This document shows positions 23,758 through 31,275 of a stretch of DNA of 31,275 bases, one piece after another. The translations under genes were made by a program, and so were the position numbers. The DNA is from DATKCN01 sp035513175 (GTDB lineage Bacteria > Chloroflexota > Chloroflexia > Thermomicrobiales > CFX8), in the NCBI GenBank assembly GCA_035513175.1, contig DATKCN010000150.1:1-31275 (forward strand), written 5' to 3'. Positions within the stretch are counted from its first letter, which is position 1, and each line of letters begins with the position of its first letter. The notes under the pieces are model-generated. The model had not been told where the DNA came from, did no database searches, and saw nothing but the letters and a program-made list of their open reading frames with translations.

Positions 23758-24526
23758 GGTGCTCGTCTTCGACATCCTGGCCATCATCGCTGTGATGGCG
23801 GGCGCGGGAGTCGTGCTGGCGCGAAATCCGGTCCACAGCGCCATGGCGCTGGTGGTGACGTTCGTGAACCTGGCCGGGATCTTCGTGCTGTTGCGGGCGG
23901 AGTTTCTGGCCGCCGTGCAGATCATTGTGTACACGGGGGCGATTCTCGTTATCGTGCTGTTCGTCATCATGCTGGTGGATCAGGATGATCTGCCTGAGTT
24001 CCATGGCGGCAAGCCGGTGCAGCGGGTGATGGGGCTGCTGATCGGGCTGATGCTGCTCGGCGAGGTGGCCGCGGCGGTGCTGACGCGCACTGTAGTCGGG
24101 CAGCCTGGTCCGTGGACCGAAGAAGCAGTGCTTGCGGCGGGCGGGAATGTGCAGGTGCTCGGCCAGTTCATGTACTCGGGCTGGGTGCTGCCGGTGCAGA
24201 CCATCGCGGTCGTGCTGCTGGTCGGCACGATTGGAGCGCTGGTGCTGGCTCGGCCCGACGCGTCTCCCGCGACGCCGCGCGGCCGCACGACGCAAACGAT
24301 TTCGCTGGGACACCCGCGTGGGGCCGACGGCGAGCTGTCATTGCCGTTGCCGAAGGCCGGCGACATGGCGACTCCCCGGCGGGATCCGCGTGGCGAACGC
24401 CGGGGCGGTCTGGTCATGGTAAAGGACAACGAGTCGTATTCTGACGTGCCCGCCTGGGACCCGGATGACGGCGCTGGCTCAGGCTCCGAACGTGGCTGGC
24501 GGGGGAAGGGGCGGCGGGATGAATGA
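23747..24526 (+). CDS. nuoJ: NADH-quinone oxidoreductase subunit J, with long polar tail
   Basis: About 259 residues. Residues 1-168 are the usual five-helix NuoJ (LARNPVHSAMALVVTFVNLAGIFVLL, FLAAVQIIVYTGAILVIVLFVIML, LPVQTIAVVLLVGTIGALVLA), including the YTGAILVIVLF helix important for coupling. From about 169 a polar, Arg/Asp/Gly-rich tail of about 90 residues follows, uncommon in NuoJ (typically 165-200 residues). The GTG at 23747 overlaps the end of nuoH and has GGCGAG before it; a GTG at 23729 is the alternative. The end overlaps nuoK. Confidence 0.95.
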   Translation: MSPEVLVFDILAIIAVMAGAGVVLARNPVHSAMALVVTFVNLAGIFVLLRAEFLAAVQIIVYTGAILVIVLFVIMLVDQDDLPEFHGGKPVQRVMGLLIGLMLLGEVAAAVLTRTVVGQPGPWTEEAVLAAGGNVQVLGQFMYSGWVLPVQTIAVVLLVGTIGALVLARPDASPATPRGRTTQTISLGHPRGADGELSLPLPKAGDMATPRRDPRGERRGGLVMVKDNESYSDVPAWDPDDGAGSGSERGWRGKGRRDE

Positions 24527-24827
24527 AATCACGGCCGAGCACTTCCTGCTATTGAGCGCGGCGCTTTTCATCATCGGCATGATGGGCGTTCTGATTCGGC
24601 GCAACGTACTCGTGATCTTCATGAGCGTCGAGCTGATGATCAACGGGGTCAATGTCGCGTTCATCGGGTTCGCGTGGGAGCTGAACTCGATGACCGGCCA
24701 GACGTTTGCGCTGTTCGTCATCGCGGTGGCGGCGGCTGAGTCGATTCTGGGTCTCGGAATCATCATGGCGCTATCGCGGCGGATCGACACCGTCGACGTG
24801 GCGCGGGTGACGCAACTGCGCGACTAG
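24519..24827 (+). CDS. nuoK: NADH-quinone oxidoreductase subunit K
   Basis: 102 residues, three membrane helices, the standard NuoK (MrpC-like) size. Conserved glutamates are visible in MSVELMINGVNVAF and AVAAAESILGLGIIMAL, both needed for proton movement. I use ATG 24519 (MNEITAEHFLLLSAALF), with AAGGGG seven bases upstream, rather than the earlier in-frame ATG at 24465, which would add 18 non-conserved residues. It overlaps the nuoJ stop by eight bases, implying coupled translation. Confidence 0.97.
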   Translation: MNEITAEHFLLLSAALFIIGMMGVLIRRNVLVIFMSVELMINGVNVAFIGFAWELNSMTGQTFALFVIAVAAAESILGLGIIMALSRRIDTVDVARVTQLRD

Positions 24828-24915
24828 CCGCCGGGGGCGGCGATCCGGCGCGTGGGGACGCGTCGTGACTGGCGGGGCGGGCGCCGCGCCAACCACGAGG
24901 GGGAAGAGCCGGTCG

Positions 24916-26880
24916 ATGCAGGACTATCTCGTACTGATCCCACTGCTGCCGCTGGTGGCGGCCATCGTCAACTTTCTGTTCGGACGCTGGTTCATCAAGG
25001 ACCTGTCCGGGACTATCGCGGCGCTGGCTGTTGGCGGCTCGTTCATCGTCAGCCTGTTCGTCTTTCTCGATCAGTACGGCTCCGACGAGGCGTTGCGCCA
25101 GCATCTCTACACGTGGATACCGGCCGGTGACTTTCAGGTCCCGGTGGCACTGTTCGCGGATCACCTGACCGCCGTCATGCTGCTGGTCGTGACGAGCGTG
25201 TCGACGCTGGTGCACGTCTACGCCATCGGCTACATGAAGGGGGACCCGGGCTTCTACCGCTTCTTCTCATACCTGCCGCTGTTCGTTTTCTCAATGGTCA
25301 TGCTGGTGCTGGCGGACAACTTCCTGACGCTGTTCGTGTTCTGGGAGGCGGTCGGCCTCTGCTCATATCTGCTGATCGGGTACTACTTCCGGCGCACTTC
25401 GGCGGCGGACGCGGCCAAGAAGGCGTTCATTGTCAACCGCATCGGCGACTTCGGCTTCGGCATCGGCATCATGCTGCTGTTCGTCCATCTCGGGTCTGTG
25501 GTGTTCGCGGACATCTTCGCGGAAATCGGAACGTTGGGCGGCGGAACGATCACGCTGGTCGCGCTGCTGCTGTTCACCGGCGCGATCGGCAAGTCGGCGC
25601 AGTTGCCGCTGCTCGTCTGGCTCCCGGACGCCATGGAGGGCCCGACCCCGGTGTCGGCGCTGATCCACGCGGCGACGATGGTGACGGCGGGCGTCTACAT
25701 GGTGGCGCGCTCGTATCCGATCTTCGTGCTGAGCAGCGACGCGATGCTGGTGGTGGCGATCATCGGAGTGGCGACCGCGTTCATCGCGGCGACGATCGGC
25801 ATCACGCAGTTCGACATCAAGCGCGTCATCGCGTATTCGACGGTGTCGCAACTGGGTTTCATGGTGTTCGCGCTGGGGGTCGGCGCCTGGGTCGCCGCGA
25901 TCTTCCATCTGGCGACGCACGCGTTCTTCAAGGCGCTGCTCTTTCTCGGCTCCGGCTCGGTGATCCATGGCATGCACGAGGAGCAGGACATGCGGCGCAT
26001 GGGTGGCCTAAAGAAGTACATGCCGATCACCTACTGGACGTTCGTGATCGCGGCGCTGGCGAACGCGGGCATCATTCCGCTGGCCGGTTTCTGGAGCAAG
26101 GACGAGATCATTCTCAGCTCCTGGCTCGACGGTGCGTGGTGGGTGACGGTTGTCGCGTTCGGGACGGCGTTCCTGACGGCGCTGTACATGTTCCGCGTCG
26201 TGTTCCTGACGTTCCACGGGAAAGAACGGTTCGACACGGAGCATCTCCACCCGCACGAGTCGCCTCGGATCATGGTCGTGCCGTTGATCATGCTGGCGAT
26301 CCCGACGGTGCTGGTCGGCGCGCTGATGGGCTGGCCGCCTGAGGAAGGCTGGATTCACGACTTTCTGGGACCGGTATTCTCAAGCGGCGACGCCGGGCAT
26401 GCGTTAGTCGCGTCCACGATGGGACTCGGCGCGCTCAACCAGGTTGCCGAAGAGGCCCATCATGTATCGACGTCGCAGATCGTGCTGTTCGGCGTGATTT
26501 CGACGATCGTGGCCGTGGCTGGGATCGCGGTAGCGTATCTGGCGTACATCGCGAAGTCGCCCGCGTTCAACCCGGAGGCCTGGAGCCAGCGTTACCGCGG
26601 CGCATACAGCTTCATCTACCGCAAGTGGCGCCTGGACGAGCTGTACGATGTGACGATCGTGCGGCCAGGATACTGGCTGGCGGACAGGCTGTGGCGCTTC
26701 GTTGACGTGAGCATCATCGACGGCACGGTCAACGGGGTAGCGAGCGTGGTCGGGTTCACGTCATCGCGGCTGCGCAGGGTGCAGACGGGATTTGTCGCGA
26801 ACTACGCGCTGGCCATCGCGATCGGCGCTGTGATTATCGTCGGGGCGTACTTCGTCTTCGTGAGCAGCCTGTTCGCGTGA
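24916..26880 (+). CDS. nuoL: NADH-quinone oxidoreductase subunit L
   Basis: 654 residues, antiporter-like subunit with about 16 membrane helices and the long lateral helix in its C-terminal part. Signatures are FFSYLPLFVFSMVMLVLADN, FWEAVGLCSYLLIGYYF (conserved Glu), KSAQLPLLVWLPDAMEGPTPVSALIHAATMVTAGVYM, and KRVIAYSTVSQLGFMVFALG, with key lysines in the channel. The ATG 24916 (MQDYLVLIPLLPL) is preferred; the frame extends to 24865. A polar stretch (about 450-530) lies near the C-terminal region. It is one of the proton-pumping subunits. Confidence 0.97.
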   Translation: MQDYLVLIPLLPLVAAIVNFLFGRWFIKDLSGTIAALAVGGSFIVSLFVFLDQYGSDEALRQHLYTWIPAGDFQVPVALFADHLTAVMLLVVTSVSTLVHVYAIGYMKGDPGFYRFFSYLPLFVFSMVMLVLADNFLTLFVFWEAVGLCSYLLIGYYFRRTSAADAAKKAFIVNRIGDFGFGIGIMLLFVHLGSVVFADIFAEIGTLGGGTITLVALLLFTGAIGKSAQLPLLVWLPDAMEGPTPVSALIHAATMVTAGVYMVARSYPIFVLSSDAMLVVAIIGVATAFIAATIGITQFDIKRVIAYSTVSQLGFMVFALGVGAWVAAIFHLATHAFFKALLFLGSGSVIHGMHEEQDMRRMGGLKKYMPITYWTFVIAALANAGIIPLAGFWSKDEIILSSWLDGAWWVTVVAFGTAFLTALYMFRVVFLTFHGKERFDTEHLHPHESPRIMVVPLIMLAIPTVLVGALMGWPPEEGWIHDFLGPVFSSGDAGHALVASTMGLGALNQVAEEAHHVSTSQIVLFGVISTIVAVAGIAVAYLAYIAKSPAFNPEAWSQRYRGAYSFIYRKWRLDELYDVTIVRPGYWLADRLWRFVDVSIIDGTVNGVASVVGFTSSRLRRVQTGFVANYALAIAIGAVIIVGAYFVFVSSLFA

Positions 26881-26934
26881 TGAACGTGGAAGCGCGCCCG
26901 GTAACGACCGCTCTGGGGAAAAAGGGGCACTGTC

Positions 26935-28638
26935 GTGGATAGCTTCCCGATTCTGAGCGTGATAACGTATCTGCCGCTGCTGGGCGCGCTGATCATCTTC
27001 TTCCTGCCGCGCGCTACGCCCGACCAGACGCGCCAGATCGCGCTGTGGACGGCGATCGCGACGTTTGCCGCCTCGCTCATCATGCTCGCGGGCTTCGACA
27101 TCAACCAGGCCGGCATGCAGTGGACCGAGCACATGGAGTGGCTGCCGGGCGTCGGCATCAACTACGACATGGGCGTCGACGGCGTGTCAGTGCTGCTGGT
27201 CGTGTTGACGACGTTGCTCTCGCTCATCGCCGTGATCGCGTCGTTCGATCCAATCCAGCGGCGGGTGCGTGAGTATTACATCGCGATCCTGCTGCTGGAA
27301 GTCGGCATGATCGGGGTGTTCCTGGCGCTGGATCTGTTCCTGTTCTACATCTTCTTTGAGCTGACGCTCATCCCGATGGCGCTGCTGATCGGCGTCTGGG
27401 GCTCGGCGAACCGCGTGTATGCGTCCGTGAAGTTCTTCCTGTACACGCTCGCCGGGTCGTTGCTGATGCTGGTCGCCATCGTGGCGACCTACCAGGCGTA
27501 CTACGAGCAGACGGGTGTGCGCACGCTGAACGTGCTCCAGCTTGCCGAGGGCAATTACGGGCACAACTTCCAGATGTGGGTGTTTGCCGCGTTCTTCATC
27601 GCGTTCGCGATCAAGATCCCGATGTGGCCGTTCCATACGTGGTTGCCGGACGCGCACGTCGAAGCGCCGACGGCCGGCTCAGTGCTGCTGGCTGGCGTGC
27701 TGCTGAAGATGGGCGGATATGGCCTGATCCGTTTCAACCTGTCGCTGTACCCGGACGCGTCGCGCGACTGGGCGCCGGTCATCATCGTGCTGTCGGTGAT
27801 CGCGATTATCTACGGGGCGCTGGTGGCGCTGGTGCAGCCGGATTTGAAGAAGCTGATCGCGTACTCGTCAGTGAGCCACATGGGCTTCGTAACCCTGGGC
27901 ATCTTCGCCTTCAACATGCAGGGCATGATGGGCGCGATGCTGGTGATGGTGTCGCACGGTCTGGTGACGGGGGCGCTCTTCCTGTGCGTCGGAGTGGTCT
28001 ACGAGCGGGCCCACACGCGGCTCATCTCCGCGTTCGGCGGGCTGGCGACGCGCATGCCGGTCTACGCGTCAATCTTCGGCGTGTTCATGCTGGCGTCGAT
28101 TGGCTTGCCCGGACTGTCCGGGTTCGTCGGGGAGTTCCTCGCGATCCTGGGAGCGTTCCGCGAGTACCGCTGGGCGGGCGTAATCTCAATGGCGGTGGTC
28201 GTGCTCTCCGCATGGTACATGATGCTGATGTTCCAGCGAGTTGTGTTCGGGCGTGCTCCCGGCGAGCCGCCGGACCCGCACGACGGAGCGCTGCTGTCGT
28301 CCGTACAACCGGATGAACCAGACAAGCATGGCTTCCACGGCGTGCCGACGGTGTCGGGCGGTTCGGGCATGAGCATGGCAGGCGAAGAGAATCTCGAAAG
28401 CGAGCACGTGCCCCGCGTCCACGATGAGCCGGAGTTTCCAGAAGACCTGGAGCATGGAGCAGACGCCCGCGCCGGGCACGTGCCGGTGTGGCCGGACCTG
28501 ACCGCCAAAGAGCTGGTAACACTCGTTCCGCTGCTGATACTGACGGTCGTGATGGGAGTGTACCCCTCGCCGTTCATGGACATCATGCGTTCGACGCTCG
28601 AGCTGGTGCTGCAACCGTTCGGCTCGGTTGGGGTCTAG
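26935..28638 (+). CDS. nuoM: NADH-quinone oxidoreductase subunit M, with hydrophilic insertion
   Basis: 567 residues, antiporter-like proton-pumping subunit. Signatures are DLFLFYIFFELTLIPMALLIGVWG (conserved Glu), KIPMWPFHTWLPDAHVEAPTAGSVLLAGVLLKMGGYG and DLKKLIAYSSVSHMGFVTLG. Between the last two membrane helices, at about 439-520, there is a polar insertion rich in Asp, Glu, His, Gly and Pro (from GRAPGEPPDPHDG to RAGHVPVWPDL). It makes the protein longer than the usual 480-515 residues. The GTG start at 26935 has AAAGGGG seven bases before it. It lies 54 bases after nuoL. Confidence 0.97.
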   Translation: MDSFPILSVITYLPLLGALIIFFLPRATPDQTRQIALWTAIATFAASLIMLAGFDINQAGMQWTEHMEWLPGVGINYDMGVDGVSVLLVVLTTLLSLIAVIASFDPIQRRVREYYIAILLLEVGMIGVFLALDLFLFYIFFELTLIPMALLIGVWGSANRVYASVKFFLYTLAGSLLMLVAIVATYQAYYEQTGVRTLNVLQLAEGNYGHNFQMWVFAAFFIAFAIKIPMWPFHTWLPDAHVEAPTAGSVLLAGVLLKMGGYGLIRFNLSLYPDASRDWAPVIIVLSVIAIIYGALVALVQPDLKKLIAYSSVSHMGFVTLGIFAFNMQGMMGAMLVMVSHGLVTGALFLCVGVVYERAHTRLISAFGGLATRMPVYASIFGVFMLASIGLPGLSGFVGEFLAILGAFREYRWAGVISMAVVVLSAWYMMLMFQRVVFGRAPGEPPDPHDGALLSSVQPDEPDKHGFHGVPTVSGGSGMSMAGEENLESEHVPRVHDEPEFPEDLEHGADARAGHVPVWPDLTAKELVTLVPLLILTVVMGVYPSPFMDIMRSTLELVLQPFGSVGV

Positions 28639-28674
28639 TCCGACGACTGCCGGCAAGGGGACAGAGGAGACTCG

Positions 28675-30174
28675 GTGGAAAGTCTGTTCGAAAAAGTCAA
28701 TCCGGACCTCACGCTGCTGACCCCGCACCTGATCGTGCTCGGACTGGCGCTGCTGCTGTTGCTGGCGGACGTTATCATCCCGCGCGCGAAGCACGTCGCG
28801 CTGACCTGGCTGACGCTCGTTGGATTCGGAGCGGCGCTGGTCGCCAACTTCTTCTTCATCGAGGAGAACCGCAGCACGTTCAACGGCATGTTCCGGGCCG
28901 ACGACTTCGCGGTCTTCATCAACCTGATCGTGCTGACCGGCGCGATCCTGTCGGTGCTGGTGTCGTCCAGCTACCTGCAGAAGCTGGAATCTCCCGGCTC
29001 GATGCCGCTGGCCGAGTACTACGTGCTGCTGAGCTTCTCGGTGCTGGGGACGATGATCGTAGGGTCGTCCGGCGACCTGATCATGGTCTTTCTGGGCATC
29101 GAGATGTCGTCGCTGGCGGTCTATGCATTGACGGGTTTCGCGCGCAACCGGCTGACATCGCTGGAAGGGGCGCTGAAGTACTTCCTGCTGGGTCTGTTCG
29201 CCTCCGCGATTCTGCTGTACGGCATGGCGTGGGTCTACGGGGCGACGGGCACGACGAACCTGGACGGGATTCAGGCGGCGCTATCGGGTCCACAGACGGA
29301 AGGGGCGCTCGAGGCGTCGCTGCTGCTGGCGCTGCTGCTGCTGGTCGTCGGGCTGGGTTTCAAGATCGCGGCGGTGCCGTTCCACATGTGGACGCCTGAC
29401 GCCTATCAGGGCGCGCCGACGCCGGTCTCGGCCTACATGTCGGTCATTCCCAAGGTGGCGGGATTCGCCGCGATGATCCGCATCCTGGTGCAGGGGCTGT
29501 CACCGTTACGCGAAGAGTGGGTCGTCATTCTAGGCATCCTGGCGGTCATCACGATGGCTTTTGGCAACATCGTGGCAATCTCGCAGCGCGACGTGAAGCG
29601 CATGCTGGCCTACTCGTCGATCGGCCACACGGGCTACGCGCTTGCGGGTCTGGCGGCGTTTGGTGTCGTGACGGCGGCGGACGACCGCTCGGTGTCGTCG
29701 GTGCTGTTCTATCTGTTTGGCTACGCGTTCATGAACATCGGCGCCTTCGCCGTGATCGTCTGGCTGCAGCACCGGGGCCATGGCGTCGACCTGGAGGACT
29801 TCAACGGGCTTGGGGCGCGATCTCCGATGGCGGCGCTTGCCATGACGATCTTCATGCTGTCGCTGATGGGAATCCCGCCGCTGGTGGGCTTCTACGCAAA
29901 GTACTACGTGATCCTGGCGACGGTCGAGGCCGGCATGCTGTGGCTGGCGGTGGCCATCGTGCTGGCGTCAGCGGTGTCGGCGTTCTTCTACCTGCGGGTC
30001 GTCGCGGCGATGTACTTCGCGGAGCCAACCGCGTCGCAGACGCCGGGGAGGACGCCGATGCTCGGGTTCGGCGTGCTCACGATGGCGTTAGCGACGGTGT
30101 TCCTCGGCATCTTCTCCAGCCGGGTGCTTGACCTGGCGCAGAACTGGGTCAACGCCTTTCAAACGACGATCTAA
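28675..30174 (+). CDS. nuoN: NADH-quinone oxidoreductase subunit N
   Basis: 499 residues with about 14 membrane helices, the third antiporter-like proton pump. Signatures are MVFLGIEMSSLAVYALTGF (conserved Glu), SLEGALKYFLLGLFASAILLYGMAW, GFKIAAVPFHMWTPDAYQGAPTPVSAYMS, and DVKRMLAYSSIGHTGYALAG. Length is normal. The GTG at 28675 has GAGGAG five bases upstream. It is the last gene of the cluster and is followed by a strong terminator about 100 bases downstream. Confidence 0.98.
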   Translation: MESLFEKVNPDLTLLTPHLIVLGLALLLLLADVIIPRAKHVALTWLTLVGFGAALVANFFFIEENRSTFNGMFRADDFAVFINLIVLTGAILSVLVSSSYLQKLESPGSMPLAEYYVLLSFSVLGTMIVGSSGDLIMVFLGIEMSSLAVYALTGFARNRLTSLEGALKYFLLGLFASAILLYGMAWVYGATGTTNLDGIQAALSGPQTEGALEASLLLALLLLVVGLGFKIAAVPFHMWTPDAYQGAPTPVSAYMSVIPKVAGFAAMIRILVQGLSPLREEWVVILGILAVITMAFGNIVAISQRDVKRMLAYSSIGHTGYALAGLAAFGVVTAADDRSVSSVLFYLFGYAFMNIGAFAVIVWLQHRGHGVDLEDFNGLGARSPMAALAMTIFMLSLMGIPPLVGFYAKYYVILATVEAGMLWLAVAIVLASAVSAFFYLRVVAAMYFAEPTASQTPGRTPMLGFGVLTMALATVFLGIFSSRVLDLAQNWVNAFQTTI

Positions 30175-30277
30175 TCGATCAGCCCGTAACGCCGGCGTTC
30201 CTGCTCACCAGTCGCTACGAGCTGAAAGACGCCTTTGCGTCAGTAACAATGCGTACACAATGTCGACTTAGGCATCT

Positions 30278-30318
30278 AAAGGACGCCAACTTTAGACACC
30301 GCCAATTGGCGTCCTTTT
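30278..30318 (+). terminator. Intrinsic terminator of the nuo cluster
   Basis: AAAGGACGCCAA (30278-30289) and TTGGCGTCCTTT (30306-30317) form a perfect 12-bp stem with a 16-base loop, followed by TCTTCCCTT. An overlapping alternative stem, TCTAAAG (30275-30281) with CTTTAGA (30290-30296), cannot form together with it. Confidence 0.8.
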
Positions 30319-30435
30319 CTTCCCTTCATTCTCAGGCGGATCAAGTCACGCCAAGGCATGTCGAGAGCGTGTTGCGGCCGGCCACTGTATCTTGAGGTGC
30401 TGTTCTTCTTTAGTCCCTATGCCAGTGAGTGCCTA

Positions 30436-30464
30436 TTGCGGGGATGCCGGGTAACTGCTATTCT
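30436..30464 (+). promoter_or_regulatory. Promoter of the secreted-protein gene
   Basis: TTGCGG (30436-30441), 17-bp spacer, TATTCT (30459-30464) preceded by TGC, making an extended -10. It leaves a leader of about 55 bases before the ATG at 30526. Confidence 0.55.
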
Positions 30465-30525
30465 ATGGTCACGACATTCCTGAGCAAACGTTGAACCGCT
30501 GTCGCACTGTTAAGGGGGGTCACCC

Positions 30526-31098
30526 ATGGGCCTGTTCCCGCGCGTCGCCGCTGTTCGCGTGACGGTCATCGTCGCCGTCGTGGCGGCACTGGCATTCACT
30601 GCCGGTTCGCTCTTCGTTGCCTCGGGACAGAATGGCGATGACACGTTCTATGCCTGTCTCTACGCCGGGTCGTTTTCGCAGATCAACACCAACAATTACC
30701 CGGCGAACTGCGGTCGGGGCACGCCGGTGTCGTGGGAGGGCAGCGGCGCGGACGGCATCGGCTTCCAGTACACGGTTGAACGACATGGAGAAGTTGTCGA
30801 TATCACCCCTGGAGACGGGCTAGTAGTAATAACTGCGGAGTGCTTGGAGAACGAATATGCTACCGGGGGCGGGCACCGGTTCACCATAATAGTCACCTTC
30901 GGGTCTCACGATCAGGATTTTACTGTCTGGTCTTCCAGCGGCTGGGATCGTGAGCTGAACAGTGTCGTTCAAGACGGAGGAATACCTACGGGGTGGGGAG
31001 TTGTTGTGTCGAACGGCGGCGACGCCCGCAACACTGTAGGGTTGTCCGCGACGGTGATTTGCACGGGTATTGCTGAGGTGCCTCCGGTGGCCGAGTAA
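30526..31098 (+). CDS. Secreted protein of unknown function
   Basis: 190 residues. A signal peptide or anchor (about 8-33: RVAAVRVTVIVAVVAALAF, then TAGSLFVASG) is followed by DTFYACLYAGSFSQINTN, NCGRGTPVSWEG. This resembles the short YAC...G-L-x-x-V...C-x-x-x-E/T-x-x-x-W motif found in many secreted actinobacterial and Chloroflexota proteins. The rest is strand-rich (GLVVITAECLEN, HRFTIIVTFGSHDQDFTVWSS, GLSATVICTG), with two more cysteines that could form a disulphide. The ATG has AAGGGGGG six bases upstream. Codons in the second half are less GC-biased than in the nuo genes, hinting at a different history. No known family is recognised. The 177 bases after it hold no gene I can support. Confidence 0.8.
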   Translation: MGLFPRVAAVRVTVIVAVVAALAFTAGSLFVASGQNGDDTFYACLYAGSFSQINTNNYPANCGRGTPVSWEGSGADGIGFQYTVERHGEVVDITPGDGLVVITAECLENEYATGGGHRFTIIVTFGSHDQDFTVWSSSGWDRELNSVVQDGGIPTGWGVVVSNGGDARNTVGLSATVICTGIAEVPPVAE

Positions 31099-31275
31099 GT
31101 TGGCCCAGGCCATCAGCGGAGTACTTCACAAGGCATCGCGTGTCTCGCACGGGCCGGATGGCGACAACAGTACCAGTCTCAAGCTTCATGACGCGCTGTG
31201 CCTCCAGACAGTGAGTTGGGTCCGCACTCTCTGAAGACATCGTGCAACGTGCCCGCCGAAGCAGCCAGAAGGGCT

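Larger units (their letters stand above)
30175..30525 (+). other. Intergenic stretch after nuoN: hairpins, terminator and promoter
   Basis: 351 bases without a gene. In order the stretch holds a 12-bp palindrome AACGCCGGCGTT (30188-30199), a short stem GACGC/GCGTC (30228-30241), the terminator with a competing hairpin (30275-30318), and the promoter of the next gene (30436-30464). Local composition is more AT-rich than the coding parts. Confidence 0.5.

Noticed and set aside
30986..31240. Minus-strand 84-residue frame overlapping the last gene
   Set aside because: It overlaps a well-supported gene and its second half is low-complexity; no motif or promoter was seen.

Overview
The window is GC-rich bacterial DNA (mostly above 60% GC), densely packed, with many GTG and TTG starts. 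The gene set suggests a Chloroflexota relative, probably of the Thermomicrobia/Sphaerobacter type. The reasons are an F420/LLM-type oxidoreductase, a PgsA-acyltransferase pair like that of lipid-inositol makers, lipoproteins and a PASTA-bearing class A PBP with long Pro-Thr linkers, a zinc-type (C+) ribosomal protein S18, and a complex I cluster without nuoEFG. The lineage is inferred from gene content only. No rRNA, tRNA, IS element, CRISPR array or phage module was seen.

Layout. 1-120: tail of an unidentified gene. 249-734 (-): DinB-fold protein, with back-to-back promoters towards rpsF. 972-2714: rpsF-ssb-rpsR, in which S6 carries a long acidic tail and S18 a long Arg/Gly-rich one. 2848-6040: membrane-anchored parvulin foldase and a PH/DUF1648-type membrane protein. 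6157-7900: overlapping CDP-alcohol phosphatidyltransferase and HtrB/PatA-like acyltransferase. 7955-8446 (-): YajQ. 8608-8850: a SelW/Rdx-family selenoprotein whose in-frame UGA (8650-8652) is followed by a bacterial-SECIS-like hairpin; ordinary gene calling misses it. 9096-10010: LLM oxidoreductase. 10043-10711 (-): DedA-type protein. 10848-11996: lipoprotein. 12330-13424: M19 dipeptidase. 13655-14185: peptide deformylase. 14298-14855 (-): macro domain. 14927-15523: lipoprotein. 15530-15844 (-): pterin-4a-carbinolamine dehydratase. 16049-18817: class A PBP in which the transpeptidase SxxK lysine reads Met. 18830-19048: small membrane protein.

19288-30174 is a respiratory complex I cluster in the order nuoA-B-C-D-H-J-K-L-M-N. 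It supplies the quinone-reducing and proton-pumping parts but lacks the NADH module (nuoE, F, G) and also the ferredoxin-like subunit nuoI. A strong intrinsic terminator (30278-30318), overlapping an alternative hairpin, closes it. The last gene (30526-31098) is a secreted protein of unknown function with its own promoter and less GC-biased codons in its second half.

The most notable discoveries are the UGA-containing SelW-like gene with its SECIS-like element, the K-to-M change in the PBP active site, the oppositely charged tails on the partner ribosomal proteins S6 and S18, and the incomplete complex I gene set.
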